Below are positions 55,627-64,000 of a stretch of DNA of 64,000 bases, piece by piece. This DNA comes from Ornithodoros turicata (lineage: Eukaryota; Arthropoda; Arachnida; Ixodida; Argasidae), in the NCBI RefSeq assembly GCF_037126465.1, contig NC_088207.1, forward strand, positions 41,972,143 to 42,036,142. The letters are read 5' to 3'. The notes beneath the pieces are model-generated. The model was given only the letters and a program-made list of their open reading frames with translations, made no database searches and was not told where the DNA came from. Each line of letters begins with the position of its first letter. The first letter of the stretch is position 1. The translations under genes and the position numbers were made by a program.

Positions 55627-58209
55627 TGATAATACATACTGATAATATATGCCATATTATCAGTCCCCCTGCGGTGTACGAAGCGAAGTGCATCACATTG
55701 CCATGAAATGAATCAACAGGGGCCAATTGTCGTGAGAGCTCGTATGCAGCATATTGACCATCGCTCTCTCAGCATTGCGAAACTTCTAAGCCCTTCTTGG
55801 TCCAATACAATGCACCCGGTACAAGGTTCTCACGCTTTAGAAGACTCCATGTCGGGTACTGGCCAGGTGACCGAGCGAAAGTTTCAAACCGAAAACGGCG
55901 CAGCTGGCCGCCTAACAGCGCTGAAGAGCCATCACCTATCATCATCCAATGCATTTGCATGCGTTCGCTACGTGCTGCGAGTAAGTTAACCTTTAGCCCA
56001 ACGACGCTTATACAGCACGTCACATTCATGTAATACCAAGCGGCTACTCATTTTACCTTGTTGGTTTTGTATATGTAAATGTCATGTACTCACGTCCGCT
56101 CTTACGCATACACGTGCTACTTCCCACTTCCGGAAAAGTACAGCGAAATTATTACACTGCCGTACTGCAGGCCAATGATTCTCTTTTCGCGTAAACATTT
56201 TCTTGTGGACTTCTGGATTTGTACTGTTTTAAATGAAGCCGCGGACAGCTGTGCTCATCGCAGCATGATCCTTTTGATATTCGTAAGAAAATGAAAGACG
56301 ACAACATAAAGAATTGTACAGTTCCACGCAGGACACATATAGTCATGGGGCAGGTGTTACTTTTCTGCTCTGTGTCGTTCGACCGCCGGACGTCCAGCCT
56401 TCCGGTAGATGGTGCCGTGGTGCCTTACAGGGTAGGGTAGGGTGCACCCTATTACAGAGTTATTGTGAGTTGACACAGCCACGCAGTTGAACGTCCAAAA
56501 AAGGGTGCGAAGTAAGGTGAAAAGGGTAGGAATTCCTTTGTGTCGTTCTGAATGAAGGCGGTTGATGATTCTGTAATTATTCATTCGCAGTGGAGCCCAC
56601 ACGGCAAGCTGGCGTTTGTCACACTGCGAAAGTTTGTGGTGCCATACTGCTGAAGCAAATAGAGTGTTACTCACCCGTAGGAATTAAGATATCCTCCTTC
56701 CTCCGTGTTTGTGCTACGTTCTACCACGGGTTACGTACAATTACCAGCTACACCACCTGAAGACCCTATAGTAACCCGTAGTGCTCCACGGATCAATCAG
56801 TATTCCCGAATGGAAATCAATTGAGATATCAACACCTCAGCGTTGTTGGGTACAAGTCGTCGTCATTGGAAGTGCCACCTATACATAACATCACCTACCA
56901 TGAAGCGAGCCATATCACTGCTTACCTCCATAGATGAGGACTGAATCCTGGACATTTCTCCTTGCAAGTAAGGCACGGTTGTCCTTCGTCTACTTCATGT
57001 ACTAGAACTCCCTGCAATAATTTAAACTGGTGTTAACAACGCATAATAACGTCAAGATATACGGCACTCTACAGTGTTTTGTTTATTAATTTGTAGTGTG
57101 TGAAGGAAGAGACAGAGACAGCATGGCTGGAATTCTCTTCAGGGTATATTGATTGATTGATTGAAAGGAAGTAAAAAAAAAAAAAGAGAGAGTAGATTTA
57201 CACGTGAGGTGAGTCAGCCTATTTGTGTGGCGACATGCCGCACGTGCCGCGGATAATTTCGACCACCTGGGTTTCTTTTGACGCGCGCCGGAAAAGAAGT
57301 AGACGCTCTCGCGCTTGTAGGATGCACTGTCTGCGGTAAACAGATCGTTCAAAGCAGCTGTTTTGTGCTCTTTCGTCCCACAAAGTCTACCGTGCACTTT
57401 GCCGTGCCGACATGCCGCGCTGACTAATTACTCAATGTAGGTAGATCACTCAGATGTCTGCATGAAAAGCTATGAAAGCGATTCGATCCTGGCAAATTTC
57501 AAAGTGATTGAGCATCGCGGTGCATATAGTGAAAACGCGAAGAGTACGAATCTCGCATTCGATACAGCGAAAATGGCCGTGTTGCGAAGAGCATACAGTG
57601 AGAAAACGCTCCGCAGACGCACAACACTTGGCTGTTATTGCGGGACAACTTACTGCGATCCCAGCCGCTTCAGTGTTGTGAGTCACGTCGCCGCCTGGGG
57701 AGCAGTGTCATAACTCCTCTTCGCATCACCACCATATGGAGTTCGTATACATGTCGCATTATAGCTGTAAGCACTACAACGCGCAGTCACTTTGTTTCAC
57801 GTGATTGGTTGAGCGATTTTCGCAGTGGCCACACCCAGAAGCAGAGTATCAACGCAGTATTTTGTATCAGTCTCGGTAAAACAATTACAGACATGAAGTA
57901 CCACTTGAGCCGTGTTCACCTCAGTATGTGAACTTCGACGTGTTTTTGTAATATGTTTTTCAGCAGGTGTCTAAGTACCATCTTTTACTATGGTTCATTT
58001 TGTTTGTGTGTGATTGCGACAGCTATCCCGGGTAACAATCCGCTCGTAGCATCCGAAATAGGGTGTCAAGAGCGCTAGATAAAACGTGTACACAAAAAAG
58101 GTAGCGCTAATGCGACGAAAAACATGAAGAAGTGGTGCCCGATAAGACTGACGCCCCAGTTCAAACACTCGCTCAAGGGGTCACCACTCGAAGGTAACTT
58201 GGAAAATGA
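55627..58209. other. No recognised gene
   Basis: Frames of 60-105 codons on both strands without domain resemblance. A GGTAGGGTAGGGT micro-repeat lies near 56430. A-run at 57173-57184. Confidence 0.4.
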
Positions 58210-58470
58210 AGCGCGCAGGCCATGGCAGGTGTTCAACCACAGATTTATGTTCGTCAAACCATTCTGTCACCAGTCCTATTTTGCGTGCACGGGTGCGTTA
58301 TCATCCTGAAACAAGTAACTGAATTCTGTATTCAATGTTCGTATTATTGGGTACATGCGATCCACCAGAATGGACCGATAGTCCTTGGCACTGAGCTCGT
58401 GAACAGTTAGAGAGCAGCACGACATAATGGATCAAATCATTACTGATCCACTACCGTGCTGTCGTAAGCA
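58210..58470 (-). pseudogene. Tc1/mariner-type transposase remnant
   Basis: On the minus strand, in order: 'GSGSVMI' (the strand leading to the catalytic core), an in-frame stop, 'HELSAKDYRSILVDRM', 'YLFQDDNAPVHAK' (region of the second catalytic aspartate), a stop, and in a shifted frame 'VTEWFDEHKSVVEHLPWPAR'. The order and spacing are those of the DDE/D domain of Tc1-like transposases. The first Asp block and the final D/E block are absent, and there are at least two stops and one frameshift. No terminal repeats were found around it, so it is an old fragment. Confidence 0.78.
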
Positions 58471-58615
58471 GGTTGCGCCGTCCATAAGCATGTGAAGAGC
58501 GTCTCTACACGTGTGCCCCCCCTCCTCGCCCAACCTTATGTGGCAAAGACAGTCATGGTGGACTCATGGGAGAATGTTGCAAGTTAAACATCATCCAAGC
58601 TTTAAAGGGGTTGCG

Positions 58616-59007
58616 ACAGGTCACCCCAGGTTATCCAAGATAAGCGTGAAAGACTGTTCTTTACACCGATGTGAACCTTCATTGAAAGTTCCACAGCGAA
58701 GAGGGTCATAGAAGCGGAGAAAATGGGCACCGCGAATACCGAAACTCATGCGGCTCTGACATCACACCCCTCACCGCCGCCAGTGAGGGAGCGCACAAGA
58801 AGTCACGAACTTACGGCTCCCAATGGGAATGGACGCAGCTCTGAGCTCTGCGACGACTGCGCTTTGCTCGGGAGTATGTTCGAGGGCCAGTGTCTCGCTA
58901 AGTACGACACGTACAAGCATAATTCTTTTTTTCCTCAGCATACTTGCGGGCAGGACAATGCGTCCATTGTGTAATGTGTCCACATCTATGAAAGTGTCCC
59001 AACCCCT
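58616..59007. mobile_element. TTAA-flanked MITE N
   Basis: 392 bp with ends AGGGGTTGCGACAGG and (complement) AGGGGTTGGGACACTTTC, each next to TTAA (58612-58615 and 59008-59011). A pair of opposite 70-83 codon frames inside is incidental. piggyBac-like target choice. Confidence 0.65.
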
Positions 59008-59134
59008 TTAAGGTTTGTGCTGCTGGCACCACAGAAGTCGATGCGCGGCATGGCCACTAGTGACCAACGGTTTGTCAATAGTGGCCCGGCAGTGAATATT
59101 CACCCTGCTGGGTTCGAGACTAGCAAGTTTGGTG

Positions 59135-60160
59135 TAACAGGTGAGTTTGTAGATGCGCATTCAATTGTGCAGTGACTTGGGCAGCTGCGGGCTTAACCTT
59201 TCTGGATACAATCGTGTCAGGACTTAAACATGTCTTTCTGACAGCTTTCTCTTGCCACGGCACGTGCTCCTGGATTGGATTGGATTGGAAAAGAAAGAAA
59301 AATATGGAGAGGTTAGTCCAGAACCAGTCAGAACTGGCTGCTCCAAAACGCGTTTGTGGGTGAAAAAATAGAGCCTACTGTGTGGTTTTTGGCCCGCTCT
59401 GTGGTGTGCCGATTCCGTATATCCCACGACCCTGGGTACGCTCCAAACAGGTGCTGCTTGGTCACGGTCGCACCGTGAAGACGCGTTTCAACAATATATC
59501 GCCTTTTAAACTTTAAATCGACTCCCATTATGCCGTGCGGACTGTACCACATAACATACAGCCCTACATACTGCTCGTCTAATTCGAGGTCACATTCTGC
59601 CCTTCCTTATCAAATGCCAGCCAGGAAAAGTTTTGAAAAAGCCAGCAGGTAGCGCGCACATCGACCTTCAACCAGGGTGGCCAGGCAAAATACCGAAAAG
59701 TCGCCAACGGGCCCTGAAAAAGCCAAAAGTAGCCAATTTCCCGTGTATGTAGCCATTAGACGACTTCAGAAAATCCCTATGGGAACTATGGGAACTTGCT
59801 GGTGACAGAGCAGGAGAAGGTGTTTAGGTTTCTGCTTTTTCGGCCGATTGTCCACGAGGAGTCAAGGTCAGCGAAAGCGAAATGTGAAGGACAGTTCTCT
59901 CTTCCTCATTCCAGTAATCTCCCAGGATGCAAGGCGTGCGCAAGGAGCACTGGGATTTTCTGAAATTGTCTATTGCGTAGCCAGCGTTGTATAACAACAA
60001 CAAACAAACAAAATTACCAGGGTCGTGTCGACACGATTCACGTTCCACGCGAAACCTGACCAGAGAACGAAACATAACCAGCCGAGCGACCAGTGCCTAA
60101 CCAAAAATAAGGGTTGTGATAAATCGTATAGTGACAAGTCATGAGGGAACTATATGACCA
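59135..60160 (+). repeat. 1026-bp direct tandem duplication, copy 1
   Basis: The whole unit recurs immediately at 60161-61186. All frames, the GATTGGATTGGATTGG word and MITE G are the same in both. The only difference I saw is C at 60158 versus T at 61184. No gene lies inside it; the repeated 60-83 codon frames show no domain. Confidence 0.92.
59757..59972. repeat. MITE family G, copy 3
   Basis: TAGACGACTTCAGAAAATCC ... GGGATTTTCTGAAATTGTCTA, with core GTCAAGGTCAGCGAAAGCGA and AATCTCCCAGGATGCAA. Part of the duplicated unit. Confidence 0.72.
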
Positions 60161-61186
60161 TAACAGGTGAGTTTGTAGATGCGCATTCAATTGTGCAGTG
60201 ACTTGGGCAGCTGCGGGCTTAACCTTTCTGGATACAATCGTGTCAGGACTTAAACATGTCTTTCTGACAGCTTTCTCTTGCCACGGCACGTGCTCCTGGA
60301 TTGGATTGGATTGGAAAAGAAAGAAAAATATGGAGAGGTTAGTCCAGAACCAGTCAGAACTGGCTGCTCCAAAACGCGTTTGTGGGTGAAAAAATAGAGC
60401 CTACTGTGTGGTTTTTGGCCCGCTCTGTGGTGTGCCGATTCCGTATATCCCACGACCCTGGGTACGCTCCAAACAGGTGCTGCTTGGTCACGGTCGCACC
60501 GTGAAGACGCGTTTCAACAATATATCGCCTTTTAAACTTTAAATCGACTCCCATTATGCCGTGCGGACTGTACCACATAACATACAGCCCTACATACTGC
60601 TCGTCTAATTCGAGGTCACATTCTGCCCTTCCTTATCAAATGCCAGCCAGGAAAAGTTTTGAAAAAGCCAGCAGGTAGCGCGCACATCGACCTTCAACCA
60701 GGGTGGCCAGGCAAAATACCGAAAAGTCGCCAACGGGCCCTGAAAAAGCCAAAAGTAGCCAATTTCCCGTGTATGTAGCCATTAGACGACTTCAGAAAAT
60801 CCCTATGGGAACTATGGGAACTTGCTGGTGACAGAGCAGGAGAAGGTGTTTAGGTTTCTGCTTTTTCGGCCGATTGTCCACGAGGAGTCAAGGTCAGCGA
60901 AAGCGAAATGTGAAGGACAGTTCTCTCTTCCTCATTCCAGTAATCTCCCAGGATGCAAGGCGTGCGCAAGGAGCACTGGGATTTTCTGAAATTGTCTATT
61001 GCGTAGCCAGCGTTGTATAACAACAACAAACAAACAAAATTACCAGGGTCGTGTCGACACGATTCACGTTCCACGCGAAACCTGACCAGAGAACGAAACA
61101 TAACCAGCCGAGCGACCAGTGCCTAACCAAAAATAAGGGTTGTGATAAATCGTATAGTGACAAGTCATGAGGGAACTATATGATCA
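60161..61186 (+). repeat. 1026-bp direct tandem duplication, copy 2
   Basis: Second copy, joined to the first without spacer. The outer flanks and the junction all share TAA (GTAACAGG left, CATAAGCG right, CATAACAGG junction), so joining used about 3 bp of microhomology. Confidence 0.92.
60783..60998. repeat. MITE family G, copy 4
   Basis: Identical to copy 3; it arose by the tandem duplication and not by transposition. Confidence 0.72.
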
Positions 61187-62152
61187 TAAGCGAGACTACA
61201 ACGTAGTGTCGGTGGGTTAATTTCATCCAAACCGGGGGTTTTCAACAAGTAGCCCCAGCGCGCGAGAACTAAAACTGTACGAATTACGTCATCCCGACTG
61301 AAAGAAGGCTTATTATCGGGAGGTTGAGGGCTCACATCTCCATATTTTTCTCCTACCATCATCATCATCACCATCATCAACGCAATATGTGTATGTACTT
61401 CGGCATTAGATGTGTTGAAATGACGAAAACTGTTCCGTTGTACATGCACAGAAGTCTCAATGCAGCGCCAAGAAGTATCCGCAAGGTAGCCAGAAAACAG
61501 CCAAGTTGCCATTGGCCAAATTTCGGCGCCACAACAACCAGAAAGTATAGCGAATTTGGCGCAATGTAAGCCAGATATGGCAACACATTAGTAGTGGTGT
61601 TCAGCATATATGAGCTGCTGGGCGGCAACATAATGAACAGTCGACGCGTAATTAGTCTCCTGATGCGCGTCCTGAGGAACGGCAGCCTCAGAACTGAATA
61701 CATTGTCTTTCTTATCTGTTTACTATACAGTCGACGACATTGAGTCTCCGGATGTAGTTAGTTTGTCCGAACCACCTCACAGAAAGCACACCACAGCTGC
61801 CAAGCCTCCTGCCACATATGCGCCACTCTGCAGAAGTTACTCTATGTTTTTTGTGTAAATACATCTAAACGCGCTTCTGTTAACGCTTGAAATCGTTATA
61901 CGACGTGCAGACCGTTTACAACACCTGCGCACCAAAAGAACCTTGATTTGTTTTCGCGACTCGATCGTTTTTCTTCCGCCTGTCAGCTTCCCCTTTAAAC
62001 GCAGAGTATTCCATTCATAAAACATCCCATGACATCATCGTTCACCCAAGTAGCACCTCAAAATGTAGCCCAAGGAACGTTGTTTCTAAACATGTTCACC
62101 GCAGCACAACACCTCTATATTTCTCATCCAGAACTGAACTTTATCCTAACCG
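61187..62152. other. No gene recognised; 3' flank of the minus-strand gene
   Basis: ATCATC repeat (61358-61380). Opposite-strand frames (61324-61703) lack domains. No convincing polyadenylation signal directly follows the stop at 62153; an ATAAAG lies near 62140. Confidence 0.35.
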
Positions 62153-63496
62153 CTAGGTACGAACTAAACCCGAAAAAAGTAACTGGAAAGTAACAATTCT
62201 AGGCCCTGAATTTAATATTTTATCGCACAAAGTGTCTAAATGCCATGCCGCTGGCGTTTGCAATGGTAAAACCGCACCCACCGAATTACTAAGGCTCCAC
62301 GACAACTGTCCACATGTTGCTTGAACCCACTGAGCGCCGCTTGTCAACGGCCAATTGTAACGGCATTCCGAAGAGCGTTGTGACGCTGACCTTCGAAGCA
62401 GCGATTTCGCGGGGTCTTTCTGTGCGTCAGCTTCTGGAAGTGAATCGCATCTGTGCCGAGAAATGTCCCGCAATAAACCAGAAACCCTGCCACAGAACGA
62501 GCAATCTACGTCCATTAATCCCGAATGGCAGTACGGACAGCTTGGAAGTGGTAGGAGTGATGGCGAACATTGCCCTTGTGGTGACCTGGCAGTCTGCTTG
62601 AGCGCTTTGCTGTTTCCCTGTGCCTGCGTTGGTTGCTTAGGCTTAGCACCGCTCCCTTCGTAAGGGTCCTTGTTCACACACAAAATTGTACCTGCTGTCT
62701 GTAGGGCAGTAGCAGGTGTAGCGCCCGTGATATTCGCCCCAATGGCTACGTTGGACAGTTCCTTGGCAACTGGCTGTAGCCAGTGTTTGCTGTCAGAGAG
62801 TAACGTTTTCGTTGGAAAAACTCTTCCTGTCCGCACACAGTTGTCGTGTTTTGTGGAAGTCGAAGTGGCATTTGGAATAGTATTTCTTACAGTTGCAGCG
62901 CAATCGCTCTGACTTTGAACCGTGTGACGTCCCCACGAAGGCGAGGAGGCCTCCAGCGCTTTGGAACACTGCTGTTCCTTGCGCTGTCCCTGCCATAAAA
63001 CCGGCGATGGCTGCCTTAAAGTTGCAACAGGCACCGTTTCTACTGCCGTACTGCTGATTACTGTCACAGGTGATCTCGACAGTTCTCTTTTTCGCTCACC
63101 GCTCTCTGTCTTTTTGAATCCACCAACACCGCCGAGCAATGGAGACGATGGACTAGACGAATGCGGAGTGAGCCTCGGCGATCCACCACAAGAACTTGCA
63201 GGGGAAGTAGGAGAGTGTCTGTCTCGTTGGCGAACCCCAAGGAACAGACGCACTTCTTCGTCTTCGTCGTCAGACGTCGTGGGCTGCGGGCTACAGGATC
63301 TAGCATGACGAGTTCGCCGAGTAGGTGCAACGCGTGGTTGAGGTGTTAACGGTGAACCAGGTTGACGCCGCTCGTTGCTGCTTGGCCAGATAGAAATAGG
63401 AGACTTCTTAACGTTCCCTGCTGTATTGAAAGACTGAGATGGCGGCTTAGGCCGTCGCCAGAAAGACTTTGATTCTGAGCTTCCTGCACGCGACAT
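62153..63496 (-). CDS. Unrecognised Ser/Pro-rich protein with two CxxC pairs
   Basis: Open frame of 447 codons on the minus strand. I chose ATG 63496 because it has a good eukaryotic context (ACC before ATG) and an in-frame stop lies about 40 bases upstream. N-terminal third: basic and Ser/Pro-rich ('RRPKPPSQSF', 'RRTRHARSCSPQ'), with an acidic 'TSDDEDEEVRLFLGV' and Ser-rich runs. Middle: low complexity, Thr/Ser/Ala-rich. Near residue 330, 'SCPYCHSGLMDVDCSFCGRV' gives two CxxC pairs 8 residues apart, like a small zinc ribbon, then 'RHRC'. The tail is not recognisable. Most of the chain is predicted disordered by composition. Codon use is G/C-rich over the first two thirds. It may be one exon of a larger gene; a possible donor (GAAG then GTCAGC) lies after the CxxC part. 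Function unknown. Confidence 0.55.
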   Translation of the reverse strand: MSRAGSSESKSFWRRPKPPSQSFNTAGNVKKSPISIWPSSNERRQPGSPLTPQPRVAPTRRTRHARSCSPQPTTSDDEDEEVRLFLGVRQRDRHSPTSPASSCGGSPRLTPHSSSPSSPLLGGVGGFKKTESGERKRELSRSPVTVISSTAVETVPVATLRQPSPVLWQGQRKEQQCSKALEASSPSWGRHTVQSQSDCAATVRNTIPNATSTSTKHDNCVRTGRVFPTKTLLSDSKHWLQPVAKELSNVAIGANITGATPATALQTAGTILCVNKDPYEGSGAKPKQPTQAQGNSKALKQTARSPQGQCSPSLLPLPSCPYCHSGLMDVDCSFCGRVSGLLRDISRHRCDSLPEADAQKDPAKSLLRRSASQRSSECRYNWPLTSGAQWVQATCGQLSWSLSNSVGAVLPLQTPAAWHLDTLCDKILNSGPRIVTFQLLFSGLVRT

Positions 63497-64000
63497 GGTC
63501 TCCAAGGGTAGCAACAGTGCAGACAGTAATTACGTTGTTCGCGTGGCGATACGAAAACGGAAGACGTGTAGGATTGCAGGGACAAAGATGTGTAATTCGC
63601 GTAAGACACTATTGGCTGAAATCGGATGCTGTCTCGTAGTTCCCATGATCCTTCACACTGTTCGTACAGCAGGTCCCTCACACTTTGCACGCTTTTCTCA
63701 AGTAACTCAACGTATCACAGGAGACTCTGAACAGGTGTGTAGAAGATTCCTTTTTGTAGAGATATGCTCGTAGAAAAGTTACTTGGTACTCACAGAAATT
63801 ACGTATGTGCGTGTGCCATAATCGGGCTCGCCCAGGCACGTCAACTACATTTCCACCGGCTTGTCAACCTTACGCACACGCCGCCAGCTCACACCACATC
63901 GCACTCTTGCCTACAATACCAGCACGCCAACAGTGAAGATCACATTCACACACTCGTAATCCGCTGCTGTGGCACAGACGCACGGCACCAGGATCGCGTG
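63497..64000 (-). promoter_or_regulatory. Probable 5' region of the 447-codon gene
   Basis: A strong donor-like GTGAGT (complement of 63788-63793) and an acceptor-like CACACCTGTTCAG (ending at 63727) could bound a 67-bp 5' UTR intron. A short overlapping frame (to 63690) has 'VRDLLYEQCEGSWELRDS', but a stop closes it and it is not in frame with the gene. No TATA box is convincing. Confidence 0.3.

Noticed and set aside
57841..57860. Library adaptor contamination (GTATCAACGCAG word)
   Set aside because: Only 12 bases match a common cDNA primer; the surrounding sequence continues normally.
59172..61101. Duplicated small genes (matching frames 1026 bp apart)
   Set aside because: Frames are repeated only because the DNA is duplicated; none has a domain or coding composition, and several overlap MITE G.
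62961..63308. 115-codon plus-strand frame
   Set aside because: Antisense shadow of the 447-codon minus-strand frame.

Overview
This is eukaryotic, almost certainly arthropod, nuclear DNA. A tick-like arachnid is my best guess, because a tRNA-derived SINE of the kind described from ixodid ticks recurs here, I-type and CR1-type LINEs are present, and host exons are tiny islands separated by kilobases of transposon debris. The species cannot be named from sequence alone. There are no operons, CRISPR arrays or prokaryotic signals.

Host genes. Two clean internal exons on the minus strand (10004-10178 and 8332-8565, both with consensus splice sites and matching phase) encode the start of a PET-LIM protein of the limpet/testin type; the LIM exons must lie left of the window and the N-terminal exons to the right. 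At the right end a 447-codon open frame on the minus strand (62153-63496) starts at a good-context ATG and encodes a low-complexity, Ser/Pro-rich protein with two CxxC pairs; I do not recognise the family. A GC-rich island at 29.9-30.6 kb holds a possible exon (minus) and a frameshifted unknown ORF (plus). Most other host sequence appears to be intronic or intergenic.

Mobile elements. (1) A clan of 230-250 bp near-perfect palindromes (subfamilies A-D and remnants, at least 14 intact or interrupted copies) inserts at TA and shares the end motif ACTTCACC(G/A)CATAGCACGCTC, but the stem sequence differs by subfamily. (2) Palindromic families flanked by TTAA (F, K, N). (3) Two hAT elements with perfect 8-bp target duplications: one non-coding with GTAACGCGTTAC repeats (12950-13772) and one carrying only the transposase C-terminus (49748-50810). 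(4) A CR1-like LINE (51.3-54.9 kb) with a long RT frame broken by a 42-bp patch. (5) Two I-type LINE 3' ends, Gypsy gag/integrase remnants, a Tc1/mariner transposase remnant, tRNA-derived SINEs, and smaller MITE families (G, H, R, S, U).

Region by region: 0-5.8 kb SINE, MITE and LINE debris; 5.8-10.2 kb the PET-gene exons with MITEs J, K and A1; 12.4-14.2 kb a foldback element containing three other transposons; 14.9-16.1 kb LINE debris and a perfect 40-bp palindrome; 18.7-28.2 kb a dense MITE and Gypsy zone; 29.9-34.7 kb GC island and foldbacks; 34.7-48.2 kb mostly featureless; 48.2-55.6 kb SINE, hAT and LINE; 58.2-61.2 kb Tc1 remnant, MITE N and a 1026-bp tandem duplication; 62.2-64 kb the right-hand gene.

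The most interesting content is the insertion archaeology: nested insertions whose removal restores family-length elements, a probable template switch between palindromic ends at 26.99-27.74 kb, and a patch in the LINE that begins with an inverted copy of its own target.
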